From: Alphaproteobacteria bacterium
GTDB lineage: Bacteria; Pseudomonadota; Alphaproteobacteria; Micropepsales; Micropepsaceae
Assembly (NCBI GenBank): GCA_016783965.1
Contig: JADHVO010000001.1
Span: forward strand, 434,001 to 498,000
Length of the DNA stretch: 64,000 nt
Reading direction: 5' to 3'
The notes beneath the pieces were generated by a model. That model was not told the DNA's origin, ran no database searches, and saw nothing but the letters and a program-made list of their open reading frames with translations. This document shows positions 7,617 to 18,932 of this stretch, piece after piece. The position numbers and the translations under genes were made by a program. Position 1 is the first letter of the stretch. Every line of letters begins with the position of its first letter.

Positions 7617-8300
7617 ATGGCCGAGCCCGCAAAGCCGCTTCTCGCCGATATCGCGATCAGCAAGCCCGTCCTCGACAGCGTGACGACCGAAGGGCCGCTG
7701 GCAACGCTGGCGCGCATGCATCACGAGGCCGTCGAAACCGCACGGCTCGCCAATCTTCTCGGCCGCTCGCTGCAGGCGGCGATCGGGCTACCGATCCTCG
7801 CAGCGCTCGCGGTTTTCACGGCGGGCGGCACCGGCGTTCCGCAAACCACGGCCTGGGCGATCCTGGTCGCGGTGGCATCGCTTTCCATCGCGCGCGCCTA
7901 TGGGAGCGCCATCAACCAGCCGTTCGAACGCGCAGTGCTGCGCGCCTTCGCGAAGGACATCGACGCATGCGTGCTCTACGCCGGCTTCGCATGGGGCGCG
8001 GGCGCGTTCCTTGCGCTCGGCCCGGGCGCGACGCCGCTTACCGTGCTCGCATTCGCCGGCGTGCCCACAACGGGTATCGCGATCCTGTTGCGGGACCGGT
8101 TGCCGGTGCTGCTGTTCCTGGCGCCGGTCGCGGCGCTCACCTCGTTCGCCTGCGTGGTACGGTCCTTCGCGGACGGTTCGCTGGCGGCGGGACTCGTGCT
8201 CATTCTGAGCGCGATGGTCGCGGCAAGCGTCATCCTGGTGGAACGCCATGCTGCGGCGCGGCGCGAAGCCGATCTTCCGAACGGCTTTCCCGCTTCTTAA
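7617..8300 (+). CDS. Small multi-pass membrane protein, unknown function
   Basis: The 227-residue product has a soluble N-terminal 45 residues and then about six hydrophobic segments (for example GLPILAALAVFTAG, AWAILVAVASLSI, LLFLAPVAALTSFA), ending in a short charged tail. The arrangement resembles the membrane sensor half of some alphaproteobacterial signalling proteins that normally continue into GGDEF or kinase domains, but this frame stops without any output domain. It could therefore be a stand-alone integral protein or a trimmed sensor. The ATG at 7617 follows CCGGAG at good spacing. I do not recognise a named family. Confidence 0.75.
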   Translation: MAEPAKPLLADIAISKPVLDSVTTEGPLATLARMHHEAVETARLANLLGRSLQAAIGLPILAALAVFTAGGTGVPQTTAWAILVAVASLSIARAYGSAINQPFERAVLRAFAKDIDACVLYAGFAWGAGAFLALGPGATPLTVLAFAGVPTTGIAILLRDRLPVLLFLAPVAALTSFACVVRSFADGSLAAGLVLILSAMVAASVILVERHAAARREADLPNGFPAS

Positions 8301-8332
8301 ATTACACAAATCGCAGGATGTTCCGTAACAAA

Positions 8333-8356
8333 CGCGCGGGATGATCTGCCCGCGCG
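8333..8356. other. Stem-loop CGCGCGGG/CCCGCGCG
   Basis: Eight-base perfect arms with an 8-base loop lie 33 bases after the membrane-protein stop codon and 74 bases before the glutamate dehydrogenase start. The following run is AAAAA, so on the + strand it does not look like an intrinsic terminator. It may be a transcript-processing or attenuation structure; evidence is structural only. Confidence 0.35.
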
Positions 8357-8430
8357 AAAAATCTGTCTTGTCCCCCGCGCGAGCGTTATACGCCTGACGC
8401 ATCCTTCGCGCTGTCAAGGAAGGGCTTTTC

Positions 8431-11400
8431 ATGTCCGCTGCCGCCAACACCGACGACGCCGCCCATGTCAGCCGACAAACCGAAGCCGAAGCGCAGGAGC
8501 GGCTGGCCGCTGCCGCGAAGCTGGTGCGCGAGCCGGGGCTGAGCAGTTTCTTCGAAGCGCTTTATCGCGGCGCGCCTCCCGACGACGTGAACCGCTACAC
8601 GCCGGAAGCGCTGGCGGCGCTGGCACGCATGGTGTTCGCGCGGCTGGGCAAGCACGAGGCCGGCGGCTGCGAGGTGTCGCTGTTCACGCCGCGCGACGAA
8701 GACAAGGCGTACGGCGAAAACGATTCCGTCCTGGTCGCGATCAACGACGACAAGCCGTTCCTGTTCGACTCGCTGATCGCCGATGTGAGCGCGGGCGGCG
8801 GCCGGTTGCGCGCCGTGTTCCATCCGATCGTGCAGCGCGAAGGCAAGACTGTCAGCGCGATCGTGCTGGCGCTGGAGCCGATCCTGAGCGAGGTGCGTCA
8901 GGCGGCGCTGGTGCATTCAGCCAAGCGCACCTTCACGCAAGTGAGCGAGGCCGTGCGCGACTGGAAGGCCATGATGGCGCGCCTGTACGAGGCGATCGCG
9001 GAATTGAAGGCCCACCCGCCAAAGGTCGACGCGGATGAGATGGCGGAGAGCCTCGCGCTGCTGGAATGGCTGGGCGACAATCACTTCACCTTCCTGGGCG
9101 CGCGCGACTACCGCTTCAACCCGCAGGGCGACGGCGCGCTGGAGCCGGACCTCGCGACCGGGCTCGGCGTTCTCTCCGATCACGAGGCGCGGGTGATCCG
9201 GCGCGGGCCGGACCGCACGGCGCTGACGCCGCAGGTACGCGCGTTCCTGACGCAGCCCTCGCCGCTGATCATCACCAAGTCGAACGAGCGCAGCATGGTG
9301 CACCGGCGCGTGCACATGGACTATGTCGGCATCAAGACCTTCGACAAGGACGGCAAGCTGACGGGCGAGCGGCGCTTTGTCGGGCTGTTCACGTCGGGCG
9401 CCTACAGCCGCCGTCCCGGCGACATTCCATTACTCCGCCGCAAGGTGGCGAACGTGCTGGCGCGCGCCGGTCTTCCGCCCGCGAGCCATGACGGCAAGGC
9501 GCTGGCGCACATCCTGGACAATTATCCGCGCGACGACATGTTCCAGATCTCGGAAGACGACCTGTTCGCCATCGGGCAGGGAATCCTGAGGCTGGGCGAA
9601 CGGCCGACGGTGCGGGTGTTCCTCCGCTTCGATCGCTTCGACCGCTTCGTGTCGGCACTCGTGTTCGTGCCGCGCGACCGCTACGACACCACCGCGCGCG
9701 AACGCATCCATGCGATCCTTGCCAAGGCGCTGAACGGGCGCATGTCGGCCTCGACGCCGACGATCGACGAAAGCGTGCTGGCGCGGGTGCACTACATCAT
9801 CGGCCGCAACGAGGGAGCCCGGCCGCATGCGAGCGTGCAGCAGCTGGAAGACCAGATCCGGCACGCGATCCGCACCTGGGACGACGGCTTCGCGGAAGCC
9901 ATGGAAGAGGTTCATGGCGAGACCGAGGGCATTCGCCTGTTGCAGGAGCGGCAGGCCGTGTTCTCCCCGGGCTATCGCGGCTCGTTCTCGCCAAGGGACG
10001 CGGTCAAGGACCTCGACGAACTCGCATCGCTGGCCAGCAGGGAGAGCGGGCTGCGCGTGCACGCCTGCATCTATCGCCGCCATTCGGATGCGCACAACGC
10101 GCTGCGGCTGAAACTGTACGTGATGGGCGAGGTGATGCCGCTCTCGGCGTCGCTGCCGATCTTCGAAAATCTCGGGTTGAAGGTCATCGCGGAGGACTCG
10201 TTCCCGGTCCAGCTGCGCACCGGGGACGGCTGGACGCACGAGGCCAACGTGCTCGACTTCCTGATGGAGCGTACCGACGAGGGCGCGGCCGATCTCGGCA
10301 TCGTGAAGGAGCCGCTGGAGGATGCGTTCCACGCGGTGGTGTCGGGCGCTGCCGAGAGCGATGGCTTCAACCGGCTGGTGCTGATGGCCGGGTTGCACTG
10401 GCGCGACGTGACCGTGCTGCGCACGGTAGCGAAATTCCTGCGCCAGGCGGGCTTTTCGTTCAGCCAGGACTATGTCGAGCAGGCGCTGGCGCGCAATCCG
10501 GACCTGGCGCTGCTGCTGGTCGAGCTGTTCCACGCGCTCAACGATCCGAAGGCGAAAGAGCACATAGAGCACGACGTCGCCACCATCCATCACCGCATCG
10601 ACGCGGCGATGAACGACGTGCAGAGCCTGGACGACGACCGCATCATCCGGCGCCTGCGAAACGTGATCCAGAACGTGCTGCGCACGAACTTCTACCAGGG
10701 CGATGACAAGGGCGAGCCGAAGCCCTATGTCGCGATCAAGCTGAATTCGCAGCATCTGGATGAACTGCCCCTCCCTCGTCCGCTGGTGGAAATCTTCGTC
10801 TACGCGCCGGAAGTGGAAGGCGTGCATTTGCGCTTCGGCAAGGTGGCACGCGGCGGCATCCGCTGGTCGGACCGGCGCGAGGACTTCCGCACCGAGATCC
10901 TAGGCCTGGTGAAGGCGCAGCAGGTGAAGAACGCCGTGATCGTGCCGGTGGGTTCGAAGGGCGGGTTCTATCCCAAGCAGCTGCCGGTGACCGCGACGCG
11001 CGAGGCGGTGCAGGAGGCGGGCATCAGCGCCTACAAGGTGCTGATCAACGCGCTGCTGGACGTGACCGATAATCTGGACGCGGACGGCAAGGTGATCCCG
11101 CCGGCGGGTGTCGTGCGTCACGACGGCGACGACCCGTACCTGGTGGTCGCGGCGGACAAGGGGACGGCGACGTTCTCCGACATCGCCAACGGCATCGCGG
11201 AGAGCCGCGGCTTCTGGCTGGGCGACGCTTTCGCCTCAGGCGGGTCGCATGGATACGACCACAAGAAGATGGGCATCACGGCACGCGGCGCGTGGGAGGC
11301 GGTGAAGCGCCACTTCCGCGAACTCGGCCGTGACATCCAGAGCGAACCGTTCACCTGCATCGGCGTGGGCGACATGTCGGGCGACGTGTTCGGCAACGGG

Positions 11401-13263
11401 ATGCTGCTGTCCAGGCAGACGAAGCTGCTGGCGGCGTTCGACCATCGCCACATCTTCATCGATCCGGCGCCCGATCCGGCGAAGAGCTGGGCGGAGCGGC
11501 AGCGGATGTTCGACCTGCCGCGCTCCAGCTGGGCGGACTACAACAAGGCGCTGATCTCGACCGGCGGCGGCGTGTTCCCGCGCACGCTGAAGGAAATTCC
11601 GCTGACGGCGGAAATGAAGGCGGTGGCCGGCGTCGAGGCGGACAAACTGTCGCCGCTGGAGCTGATCAAGGCGCTGCTGAAGGCGGACGTCGACCTGATG
11701 TTCTTCGGCGGCATCGGGACCTTCATCAAGGCGTCGTCGCAGAGCAATCTGGATGCGGGGGACCGCGCCAACGACGCGGTGCGTATCGACGGCAACGAGG
11801 TGCGCGCCAAGGTGGTCGGCGAAGGCGCAAACCTGGGCACGACACAGCTCGGCCGCATCGAATATGCCCGCAGCGGCGGACGCATCAACACGGACGCGAT
11901 CGACAATTCGGCCGGCGTGGACACTTCGGACCACGAGGTGAACCTCAAGATCCTGCTGGGCTATCCGCAGCGGCGCGGCATCCTGACGTCTGCCGATCGC
12001 GACGTGCTGCTGACCGAGATGACCGACGAGGTCGCGGCGCATGTGCTGAAGGACAATTACGACCAGACGCTGGCGCTCTCCGTCGCGCAGGGGCGCGCGG
12101 TGAAGGACCTCGATGCGCACGGCCGCTACATGCGCGACCTGGAGCGGCGCGGCCGGCTGGACCGCGCGGTGGAGTTCCTGCCGAACGATGTCGAGCTCCA
12201 GAAGATGGAGAACGAGAACCGCGGCCTGACGCGGCCGGAGCTGGCGGTGCTGCTGGCTTACGCGAAGCTCGATCTTGACGCCGAGGTCGTGGCCAGCGAA
12301 TTGCCGGATGATCCGACCTTCGCCTCGGTGCTGGCCGGATATTTCCCGCCGCAGGCGGTGAAGCGCTTCCCGGCGGCGCTGGAGCAGCATCGCCTGAGGC
12401 GCGAGATCATCTCGACTTCGCTGGCGAACCGCATCGTCAATCTCGCGGGACCCGTGTTCGTGGCGCGAATGAAGGAGATGTCGGGCGCCGACGGTGCGCA
12501 TGTGGCACGCGCGTTCGTGGTGGCCGAAGGTGCGTTCGGACTGGCGGCGCTGAAAGCGCGGATCGACCAGCTCGACGGCAAGGTGAACGCAGCCACGCAG
12601 ACCGCCATGTACACCGACGTCGCCGAGATCCTGCGGCGGCTCGGGCTGTGGTTCATAACCAATGTGCCGGACAACGCCGAACTCGCCTCGACCATCGCGC
12701 TCTATCGTGCGGGCGTGGAGGAATTGCGCGGCACGTTCCACTCGCTGGTCTCGCCGTACGAGGCACGGGATACGGAAGGCGGCATCAAGCGGTTGCAGGA
12801 TGCCGGTGCGCCGCTGGATGTGGCAGAGGACGTTGCGGTGCTGCCGCTGATGAGCAGCGCGCCGGAAATCGCGCAACTCGCACACTCGAAGGGCCTCGCG
12901 ATCGACCTTGTGGCCGGCGCCTACTTTGCGATGGGCGCCACCGTGGGCATCGACCGGCTGCGCGGCCTTGCCTGGCGTATCACCGCATCGCAGCACTGGG
13001 ACCGTCTGGCGATCCGGCGAATCGTGGACGATCTCTATGCCGGCCAGCGGGCGCTGACGGCAGAGGCGCTGGCTTCGGTGACGGACGGCAAGTCCGGTAC
13101 GCGCGCCGACGGCGCGATCGCGGTCCGGACCTGGGCGGACTCGCGCGGCGAGACGCTGGAGCGGGCGAAGAGCTTCCTGGATGCGCTGGAGCGCTCGGGC
13201 GATCTCTCCATCGCGAAGCTGACACTGGCCAACAGCCAGATCCGCGAGCTCGCGGCGCGCTAG
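8431..13263 (+). CDS. gdhZ: NAD-specific glutamate dehydrogenase, large 180-kDa type
   Basis: This 1610-residue protein is the bacterial large-form NAD-glutamate dehydrogenase, which oxidatively deaminates glutamate to 2-oxoglutarate and ammonia, linking amino-acid catabolism to the TCA cycle. The long N-terminal half (about residues 1-700) contains ACT-like regulatory regions. The catalytic core shows VGSKGGFYPKQLP (catalytic lysine region), DKGTATFSDIAN, GGSHGYDHKKMGITARG, IGVGDMSGDVFGNGM and GEGANLGTTQ (nucleotide binding). Length is normal for the class, which is typical of alpha- and gammaproteobacteria. The start has AAGGAAGGG upstream. The symbol follows the Caulobacter name; gdhB is used elsewhere. 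It stands alone as a transcription unit. Confidence 0.97.
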   Translation: MSAAANTDDAAHVSRQTEAEAQERLAAAAKLVREPGLSSFFEALYRGAPPDDVNRYTPEALAALARMVFARLGKHEAGGCEVSLFTPRDEDKAYGENDSVLVAINDDKPFLFDSLIADVSAGGGRLRAVFHPIVQREGKTVSAIVLALEPILSEVRQAALVHSAKRTFTQVSEAVRDWKAMMARLYEAIAELKAHPPKVDADEMAESLALLEWLGDNHFTFLGARDYRFNPQGDGALEPDLATGLGVLSDHEARVIRRGPDRTALTPQVRAFLTQPSPLIITKSNERSMVHRRVHMDYVGIKTFDKDGKLTGERRFVGLFTSGAYSRRPGDIPLLRRKVANVLARAGLPPASHDGKALAHILDNYPRDDMFQISEDDLFAIGQGILRLGERPTVRVFLRFDRFDRFVSALVFVPRDRYDTTARERIHAILAKALNGRMSASTPTIDESVLARVHYIIGRNEGARPHASVQQLEDQIRHAIRTWDDGFAEAMEEVHGETEGIRLLQERQAVFSPGYRGSFSPRDAVKDLDELASLASRESGLRVHACIYRRHSDAHNALRLKLYVMGEVMPLSASLPIFENLGLKVIAEDSFPVQLRTGDGWTHEANVLDFLMERTDEGAADLGIVKEPLEDAFHAVVSGAAESDGFNRLVLMAGLHWRDVTVLRTVAKFLRQAGFSFSQDYVEQALARNPDLALLLVELFHALNDPKAKEHIEHDVATIHHRIDAAMNDVQSLDDDRIIRRLRNVIQNVLRTNFYQGDDKGEPKPYVAIKLNSQHLDELPLPRPLVEIFVYAPEVEGVHLRFGKVARGGIRWSDRREDFRTEILGLVKAQQVKNAVIVPVGSKGGFYPKQLPVTATREAVQEAGISAYKVLINALLDVTDNLDADGKVIPPAGVVRHDGDDPYLVVAADKGTATFSDIANGIAESRGFWLGDAFASGGSHGYDHKKMGITARGAWEAVKRHFRELGRDIQSEPFTCIGVGDMSGDVFGNGMLLSRQTKLLAAFDHRHIFIDPAPDPAKSWAERQRMFDLPRSSWADYNKALISTGGGVFPRTLKEIPLTAEMKAVAGVEADKLSPLELIKALLKADVDLMFFGGIGTFIKASSQSNLDAGDRANDAVRIDGNEVRAKVVGEGANLGTTQLGRIEYARSGGRINTDAIDNSAGVDTSDHEVNLKILLGYPQRRGILTSADRDVLLTEMTDEVAAHVLKDNYDQTLALSVAQGRAVKDLDAHGRYMRDLERRGRLDRAVEFLPNDVELQKMENENRGLTRPELAVLLAYAKLDLDAEVVASELPDDPTFASVLAGYFPPQAVKRFPAALEQHRLRREIISTSLANRIVNLAGPVFVARMKEMSGADGAHVARAFVVAEGAFGLAALKARIDQLDGKVNAATQTAMYTDVAEILRRLGLWFITNVPDNAELASTIALYRAGVEELRGTFHSLVSPYEARDTEGGIKRLQDAGAPLDVAEDVAVLPLMSSAPEIAQLAHSKGLAIDLVAGAYFAMGATVGIDRLRGLAWRITASQHWDRLAIRRIVDDLYAGQRALTAEALASVTDGKSGTRADGAIAVRTWADSRGETLERAKSFLDALERSGDLSIAKLTLANSQIRELAAR

Positions 13264-13339
13264 ACCACGCGCAATCGGCGCTGGCGCAACTCGCGCTGGC
13301 TTGCCTGAACTGACGGAGCCCGGCGCCGCCGGCACTTAC

Positions 13340-13417
13340 GCGCGGGCGAAACGCTTGTACTTGATGCGGTGGGGCTGGTCGGCATCGATGCCGAGGCGGC
13401 GCTTCTTGTCGGCCTCG
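13340..13417 (+). repeat. Direct repeat copy of the ettA 3' end (copy 1, detached)
   Basis: These 78 bases match 14502-14579, the last 26 codons of ettA apart from its stop, with a single difference (A against G at 13384/14546). The detached copy, read on the minus strand, still encodes the EttA tail EADKKRRLGIDADQPHRIK and a stop, but is joined to unrelated upstream sequence. The two copies flank the MORN/TonB_C gene, as in an insertion that duplicated its target. Confidence 0.95.
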
Positions 13418-13423
13418 CCTAAC

Positions 13424-14434
13424 CTATTTCTCGAGAGCTTCGTCAAATACCAATCCCGCGTCACCCACCCGGCCTCGGACTGTCTGAAGCGAGGGAACCG
13501 GTTGACCGCCGACAGTGGCCGGCAGGAAAGTCCACGTCGCGATGTCGGCCAAGACTTCAGCATCCAAATCCTTGATTCCACTCGACCGCGTTAGCGCCAG
13601 AGATGCGACATGGCCGTCCGAAGCGATCGCGGCCATCACCGACATTGCGCTTATCGCATCGTGTAAGTGCGCACCGCGGCCATGATGCACCTGATGCATC
13701 TCCCCCGGCGCCGGTCGCGGGGGCAGGAACGCGCCTTCAACGCGCTGACCCGCTGTGGTGACATACGCCGCCTCGGTCTGGACCGTGTCGTCTGCGTACA
13801 CAAAAGTAAGGCGACTGACATCCGCAAACGTCACGGTCCACGGACCGTTGCGTTTGCCCGCCCGGTAGACGCCGTCCACGCGAAAGCCGCCGGTGTAGAG
13901 CATTGCCCATGGGCCATCGAGCTGGCCGTTCCGGTAGCTGGCATCCGTCACTGTCCCGGCGGCGTCCACCGTATGCGCCGTTCCCTCCAGGAGGTCGTTC
14001 CGGAATTCGCCCTCAAGAACGGAGCCATCGGCGTAGCGCATGCGGCCATGCCCGTTGGGCTGATCCTGATGAAAAACGCCGTCAAACACGTTTCCGTCCG
14101 GAAACGTGATCGACTGCGGTCCTTCCGCGACACCGTGCACGAAGAGGGCGTGCATCGTCATGCGATGGGTGTTCGATCTGTCCGCGAGAGTTATCGTGCC
14201 CGCGCCATCAGGTAACTTGTCTTTGCAAGCCCCAGTCCATGTCACGACCAGTCCCGGTTGAACCGCGTGCGCGGGGTCGCATTGATCTCTGGCCGACACG
14301 ATCAAGTATTTCGCGCCAGTGAAAACGGCCGGCGGCTGGCCCGCCGTTCCGCCGCTCTGTCCCTCGCTCTCAGGAGGCGCTTCCGCACGAAACAGAAACA
14401 GACAGATGCATGAGACAACCGCGCGAGATTTCAT
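13424..14434 (-). CDS. MORN-repeat protein with C-terminal TonB_C domain
   Basis: From the ATG at 14434 (GGGGGCAG ribosome site) the product has 336 residues. It starts MKSRAVVSCICLFLF, a short secretion signal. The central region (about 75-205) holds MORN-like repeats, seen in PDGNVFDGVFHQDQPNGHG, YADGSVLEGEFRNDLLEG and GGFRVDGVYRAGKRNGPW. The last 75 residues (VASLALTRSSGIKDLDAEVL onward) look like a TonB C-terminal domain. No membrane anchor or proline-rich linker of a true TonB is present, so it is probably a periplasmic protein that borrows the fold. It lies between two copies of the ettA 3' end, suggesting recent insertion. Function unknown. Confidence 0.85.
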   Translation of the reverse strand: MKSRAVVSCICLFLFRAEAPPESEGQSGGTAGQPPAVFTGAKYLIVSARDQCDPAHAVQPGLVVTWTGACKDKLPDGAGTITLADRSNTHRMTMHALFVHGVAEGPQSITFPDGNVFDGVFHQDQPNGHGRMRYADGSVLEGEFRNDLLEGTAHTVDAAGTVTDASYRNGQLDGPWAMLYTGGFRVDGVYRAGKRNGPWTVTFADVSRLTFVYADDTVQTEAAYVTTAGQRVEGAFLPPRPAPGEMHQVHHGRGAHLHDAISAMSVMAAIASDGHVASLALTRSSGIKDLDAEVLADIATWTFLPATVGGQPVPSLQTVRGRVGDAGLVFDEALEK

Positions 14435-14497
14435 TCTGCCCCCCAGCCGGTGCGAGGTTAGCGCACGACGGGGGACCGCAGCCAGCACGACGTGCGC

Positions 14498-16159
<1,662 letters not shown>

Positions 16160-16228
16160 CGGCAAAATCCTTCAAACGCGTGCGGACGCGCGCTTGTAAA
16201 GAAACGCAGTGACACAGGCAACGCCCGT

Positions 16229-16258
16229 GGGCGCGGAGGGGTCCGGCCCTCCGCGCCC
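16229..16258 (-). terminator. Strong hairpin between the TonB receptor and ettA
   Basis: GGGCGCGGAGGG at 16229-16240 pairs perfectly with CCCTCCGCGCCC at 16247-16258 around a 6-base loop. It lies 18 bases beyond the stop codon of the receptor on its transcribed strand and before ettA on the same strand, so it probably ends or limits receptor transcription. No U-tract is present. Confidence 0.6.
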
Positions 16259-16276
16259 GCATCGGCCCCCTCGTGA

Positions 16277-18727
16277 TCAGAAGTTCGTGCTGAGCGTGAC
16301 AAAGCCCATGCGCGGCGGCAGCGGAAAGGCCTGGTAGCCGCCAGACGCGCCGGTCACCACCGCGGTCGAGACGCCCGTCGTGTCGGTCAGGTTGTTGGCG
16401 TTCACGGCGATCTTCAGCCGGTGCAGATACTGGTTCTGCGGCAGGTCGACCGTGTAGCTCGCGCCGAACCCGAGTTCGAAGGTCGAGGCGACCTTCTGGT
16501 CGTTCAGGTAGGAGGTGAAGCGGCGCCCGACCAGATCGCCGACGAGCTGCGCCTCGAAATCGTCCCAGTTGGTGCTGAGGACGAACTTGTTCAGCCAGTT
16601 GGGTTGCAGCGGAACCTGCTTGCCGGCAATCGGAACGACGGTCGAAACGCCGCCGGAGACGGTGGTGAAGTTCGAGTCGTAGGTCGAGTTGTTGTAGGAG
16701 ACCGCGTCGTAGACCTGCCAGTGATCGCCGAAGTGCAACGTCGCGGCGACGTCGATACCGTCCGTGGTCACGCCGCCGACGTTCACGAGGATCGCCGGGT
16801 TCGGGTTGATGAAGTTGTACGTCGCCACGTTGAACAGGCGGTTCGAGAAGTTCACGTGGTAGTAGTTCGCCTGGCCTTCGATTCCGCTGAGCCACCAGAA
16901 ATCGACATCGCGGCGGGTGCGGATACCGGCTTCATATTCCCACGCCGTTTCGGGATGGGCGGTCGCCTTGAAGGTGTCGAACGCGAGCTGGCTGCCCAGC
17001 GACCACGGCGAGGCGCCGTAGAAGTTCGAGCCCGCAGCGTAGGGGATGAACTGGCGCATGTTCTTCTGGACGTTGACGAACACCTGTTCGTGCTCGGTTG
17101 CGTCCCAGATCGCGCCGACCTGTGGCAGGAACCAGTTGTTCGAGGTGATCGAGCCGGTCGGGAACTGCACCGGCGGGTTGGTCGCCGGGAGGCCGAAGGG
17201 ATTGCCCGCGAGCAGGTTCTGCTGCTGCGTCAGCACCTTGTTGCCGGCGGTCTGAAGGCTCGCCTTGATGCCGGCTTGAAGCAGCAGGGCCGGGAAGACG
17301 CGCCACTGGTCCTGGATGTGGAGCTGCACGTCGTCGGTCTTGAGCCGCACGTCGTACTGCGTGAAGGCCGGATTGCGCGGCACGTCATAGGGCGTGAGGT
17401 CGTCGTTGGCGGCGGCGAACGGATACCAGCGGCGGCCGGTGCCCGAGGCGTTGCGCTCGTACCAGACGCCGGCCTCGATCTCGTGATCGCCCCACTGCCA
17501 GTCGAAAGTCGAGCGGATGCCGGTGCGGTTGATGCGGTACTCGGTGGTGCGCACCTCGTAACCGGTGCCGCCGAACACGGCGACGATGTTGTCGAGCGAG
17601 GCCGTGGTGGTCGGGCTGCCGCCGACGACCAGCGCCGGGAAGTAGATGCCGAAGAGGCCCGGCAGGCCGGCCTGGTTGATCGGACCCGCAACGATGCCGC
17701 GGCCGGTGTCGTGGTGGTAGTAGACCTGGTTCGACCAGGTCATGTCGCTGTCGATGTTCCAGTCGTACTGGAGGTAGGTCAGCACGTCTTCGCGCTGCGC
17801 GGCGGAATCGTAGTTGGAGAAATTGTTGCCCTGGCTCGCAGGCGGCGTGCCGTGGGTGAGGTTTGCAATCGCGGCGGCGAGGTTCGGGAAGAGGAACGGA
17901 CGCGTGTAGGGCGTGAAGCTGGCGGCGGCAGCGGTCTGCTGGTTGCCGAAGGCGGTGGCGTCTTCGTTCGGTTCGACCTTGTAGTCGTAGTCGGCGAAGA
18001 AGGTCAGCCGGCCGGTCGAATCCTCGTGCACGAATTTGAGGTTGGCCTGGTCGTCCATCTGGTGGCCTTCGAAGTCCCAGGCGCGCGCGTCGTGATGGAG
18101 GTATGAGACATACCCCGCGTTGCCGTCACCGAGGTCGCCGGTGTCGAGGCGCGCGAAGGTGCGCGTCGTGTAGAAGCTGCCCAGCGTCTCGCGGACGTCG
18201 AGGCCCATCGTGTCGAGCGGATCGGAGGAGAACGTCTCGATCGCACCACCGAGATTCGAGGTCGAGGCGATACCAAGCTGGCCGGCGCCCGACGACAGCG
18301 TCACGTGGTCGACGTTCTCCGACGTGACGGCGCGCGACGGGCTCAGGCCGTTGTAGTTGCCGTACTGCTGGTCGCCGAGCGGCACGCCGTCCATGGTGAA
18401 GCCGAGCTGCTGCTGCGTGAAGCCGTGGACGAGAAGCGACTCGTTCTGCTCGTTGTTGCCCCAGGGATCGGCGGTCTCATAGGCGACGCCGGGCAGCGTC
18501 TGGATCGCCTTGAGCGGGCTGATGCCGGGAAGGACGCGCTGCGCCTGGATGCCGCTGAGCTGCACGGCGGAGCGCGTCGTGCGCTCGGACGTGACGATGA
18601 CGGTCTCGATGGTGTCGGGACTTGCGGCGTCGGCAGCGTAAGCGGCGCTGACGCCAAGGATCGTGCTGGACAAAGTGCTGGTGACGTACAGCGCGCGTTT
18701 CAGCGCGCCGCGCTTCGAAGAGTGCAT
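16277..18727 (-). CDS. TonB-dependent outer-membrane receptor
   Basis: The 816-residue protein begins with a signal peptide (cut near AYAADA) and a TonB-box-like IETVIVTSER. It continues with a plug domain containing LKAIQTLPGV, LLVHGFTQQQ, FTMDGVPLGD and a glycine-rich SNLGGAIETFSS, and then a long 22-strand type barrel ending with the terminal aromatic FVTLSTNF. It would import a scarce ligand across the outer membrane using TonB-ExbBD energy. No ligand-specific gene (siderophore, cobalamin or glycan operon) is adjacent, so the substrate is open. ATG 18727 was preferred over a GTG twelve bases upstream. Confidence 0.95.
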   Translation of the reverse strand: MHSSKRGALKRALYVTSTLSSTILGVSAAYAADAASPDTIETVIVTSERTTRSAVQLSGIQAQRVLPGISPLKAIQTLPGVAYETADPWGNNEQNESLLVHGFTQQQLGFTMDGVPLGDQQYGNYNGLSPSRAVTSENVDHVTLSSGAGQLGIASTSNLGGAIETFSSDPLDTMGLDVRETLGSFYTTRTFARLDTGDLGDGNAGYVSYLHHDARAWDFEGHQMDDQANLKFVHEDSTGRLTFFADYDYKVEPNEDATAFGNQQTAAAASFTPYTRPFLFPNLAAAIANLTHGTPPASQGNNFSNYDSAAQREDVLTYLQYDWNIDSDMTWSNQVYYHHDTGRGIVAGPINQAGLPGLFGIYFPALVVGGSPTTTASLDNIVAVFGGTGYEVRTTEYRINRTGIRSTFDWQWGDHEIEAGVWYERNASGTGRRWYPFAAANDDLTPYDVPRNPAFTQYDVRLKTDDVQLHIQDQWRVFPALLLQAGIKASLQTAGNKVLTQQQNLLAGNPFGLPATNPPVQFPTGSITSNNWFLPQVGAIWDATEHEQVFVNVQKNMRQFIPYAAGSNFYGASPWSLGSQLAFDTFKATAHPETAWEYEAGIRTRRDVDFWWLSGIEGQANYYHVNFSNRLFNVATYNFINPNPAILVNVGGVTTDGIDVAATLHFGDHWQVYDAVSYNNSTYDSNFTTVSGGVSTVVPIAGKQVPLQPNWLNKFVLSTNWDDFEAQLVGDLVGRRFTSYLNDQKVASTFELGFGASYTVDLPQNQYLHRLKIAVNANNLTDTTGVSTAVVTGASGGYQAFPLPPRMGFVTLSTNF

Positions 18728-18932
18728 TGAAGGCCCCACTCAAATATGCGTGCAGCGCGATATGCGCGTTATCGCAATGCTCGTAAGCGGCGGGGGCAAA
18801 GGAAGAGTCACGGTTCGATAAAGCTTTTGCAAATCGCGGCGTATGGTCTCGCGGCGTTGCGCGTGTGCCATTCACGCCGTCAACGCATGCACAACGCGTG
18901 TGCGATGCGACGCGGCGATCAGCCTTTTGGTT

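Noticed and set aside
11236..13335. Long - strand open frame (699 codons) opposite glutamate dehydrogenase
   Set aside because: Histidine/arginine-rich antisense shadow of a conserved enzyme.
13336..13581. Short - strand frame ending in the EttA tail
   Set aside because: Only the duplicated ettA end is meaningful; the upstream part is unrelated sequence, so it is a remnant and not a gene.
16421..18106. Long + strand open frame (561 codons) opposite the TonB receptor
   Set aside because: Mirror of conserved receptor sequence; no ribosome site or recognisable domain.
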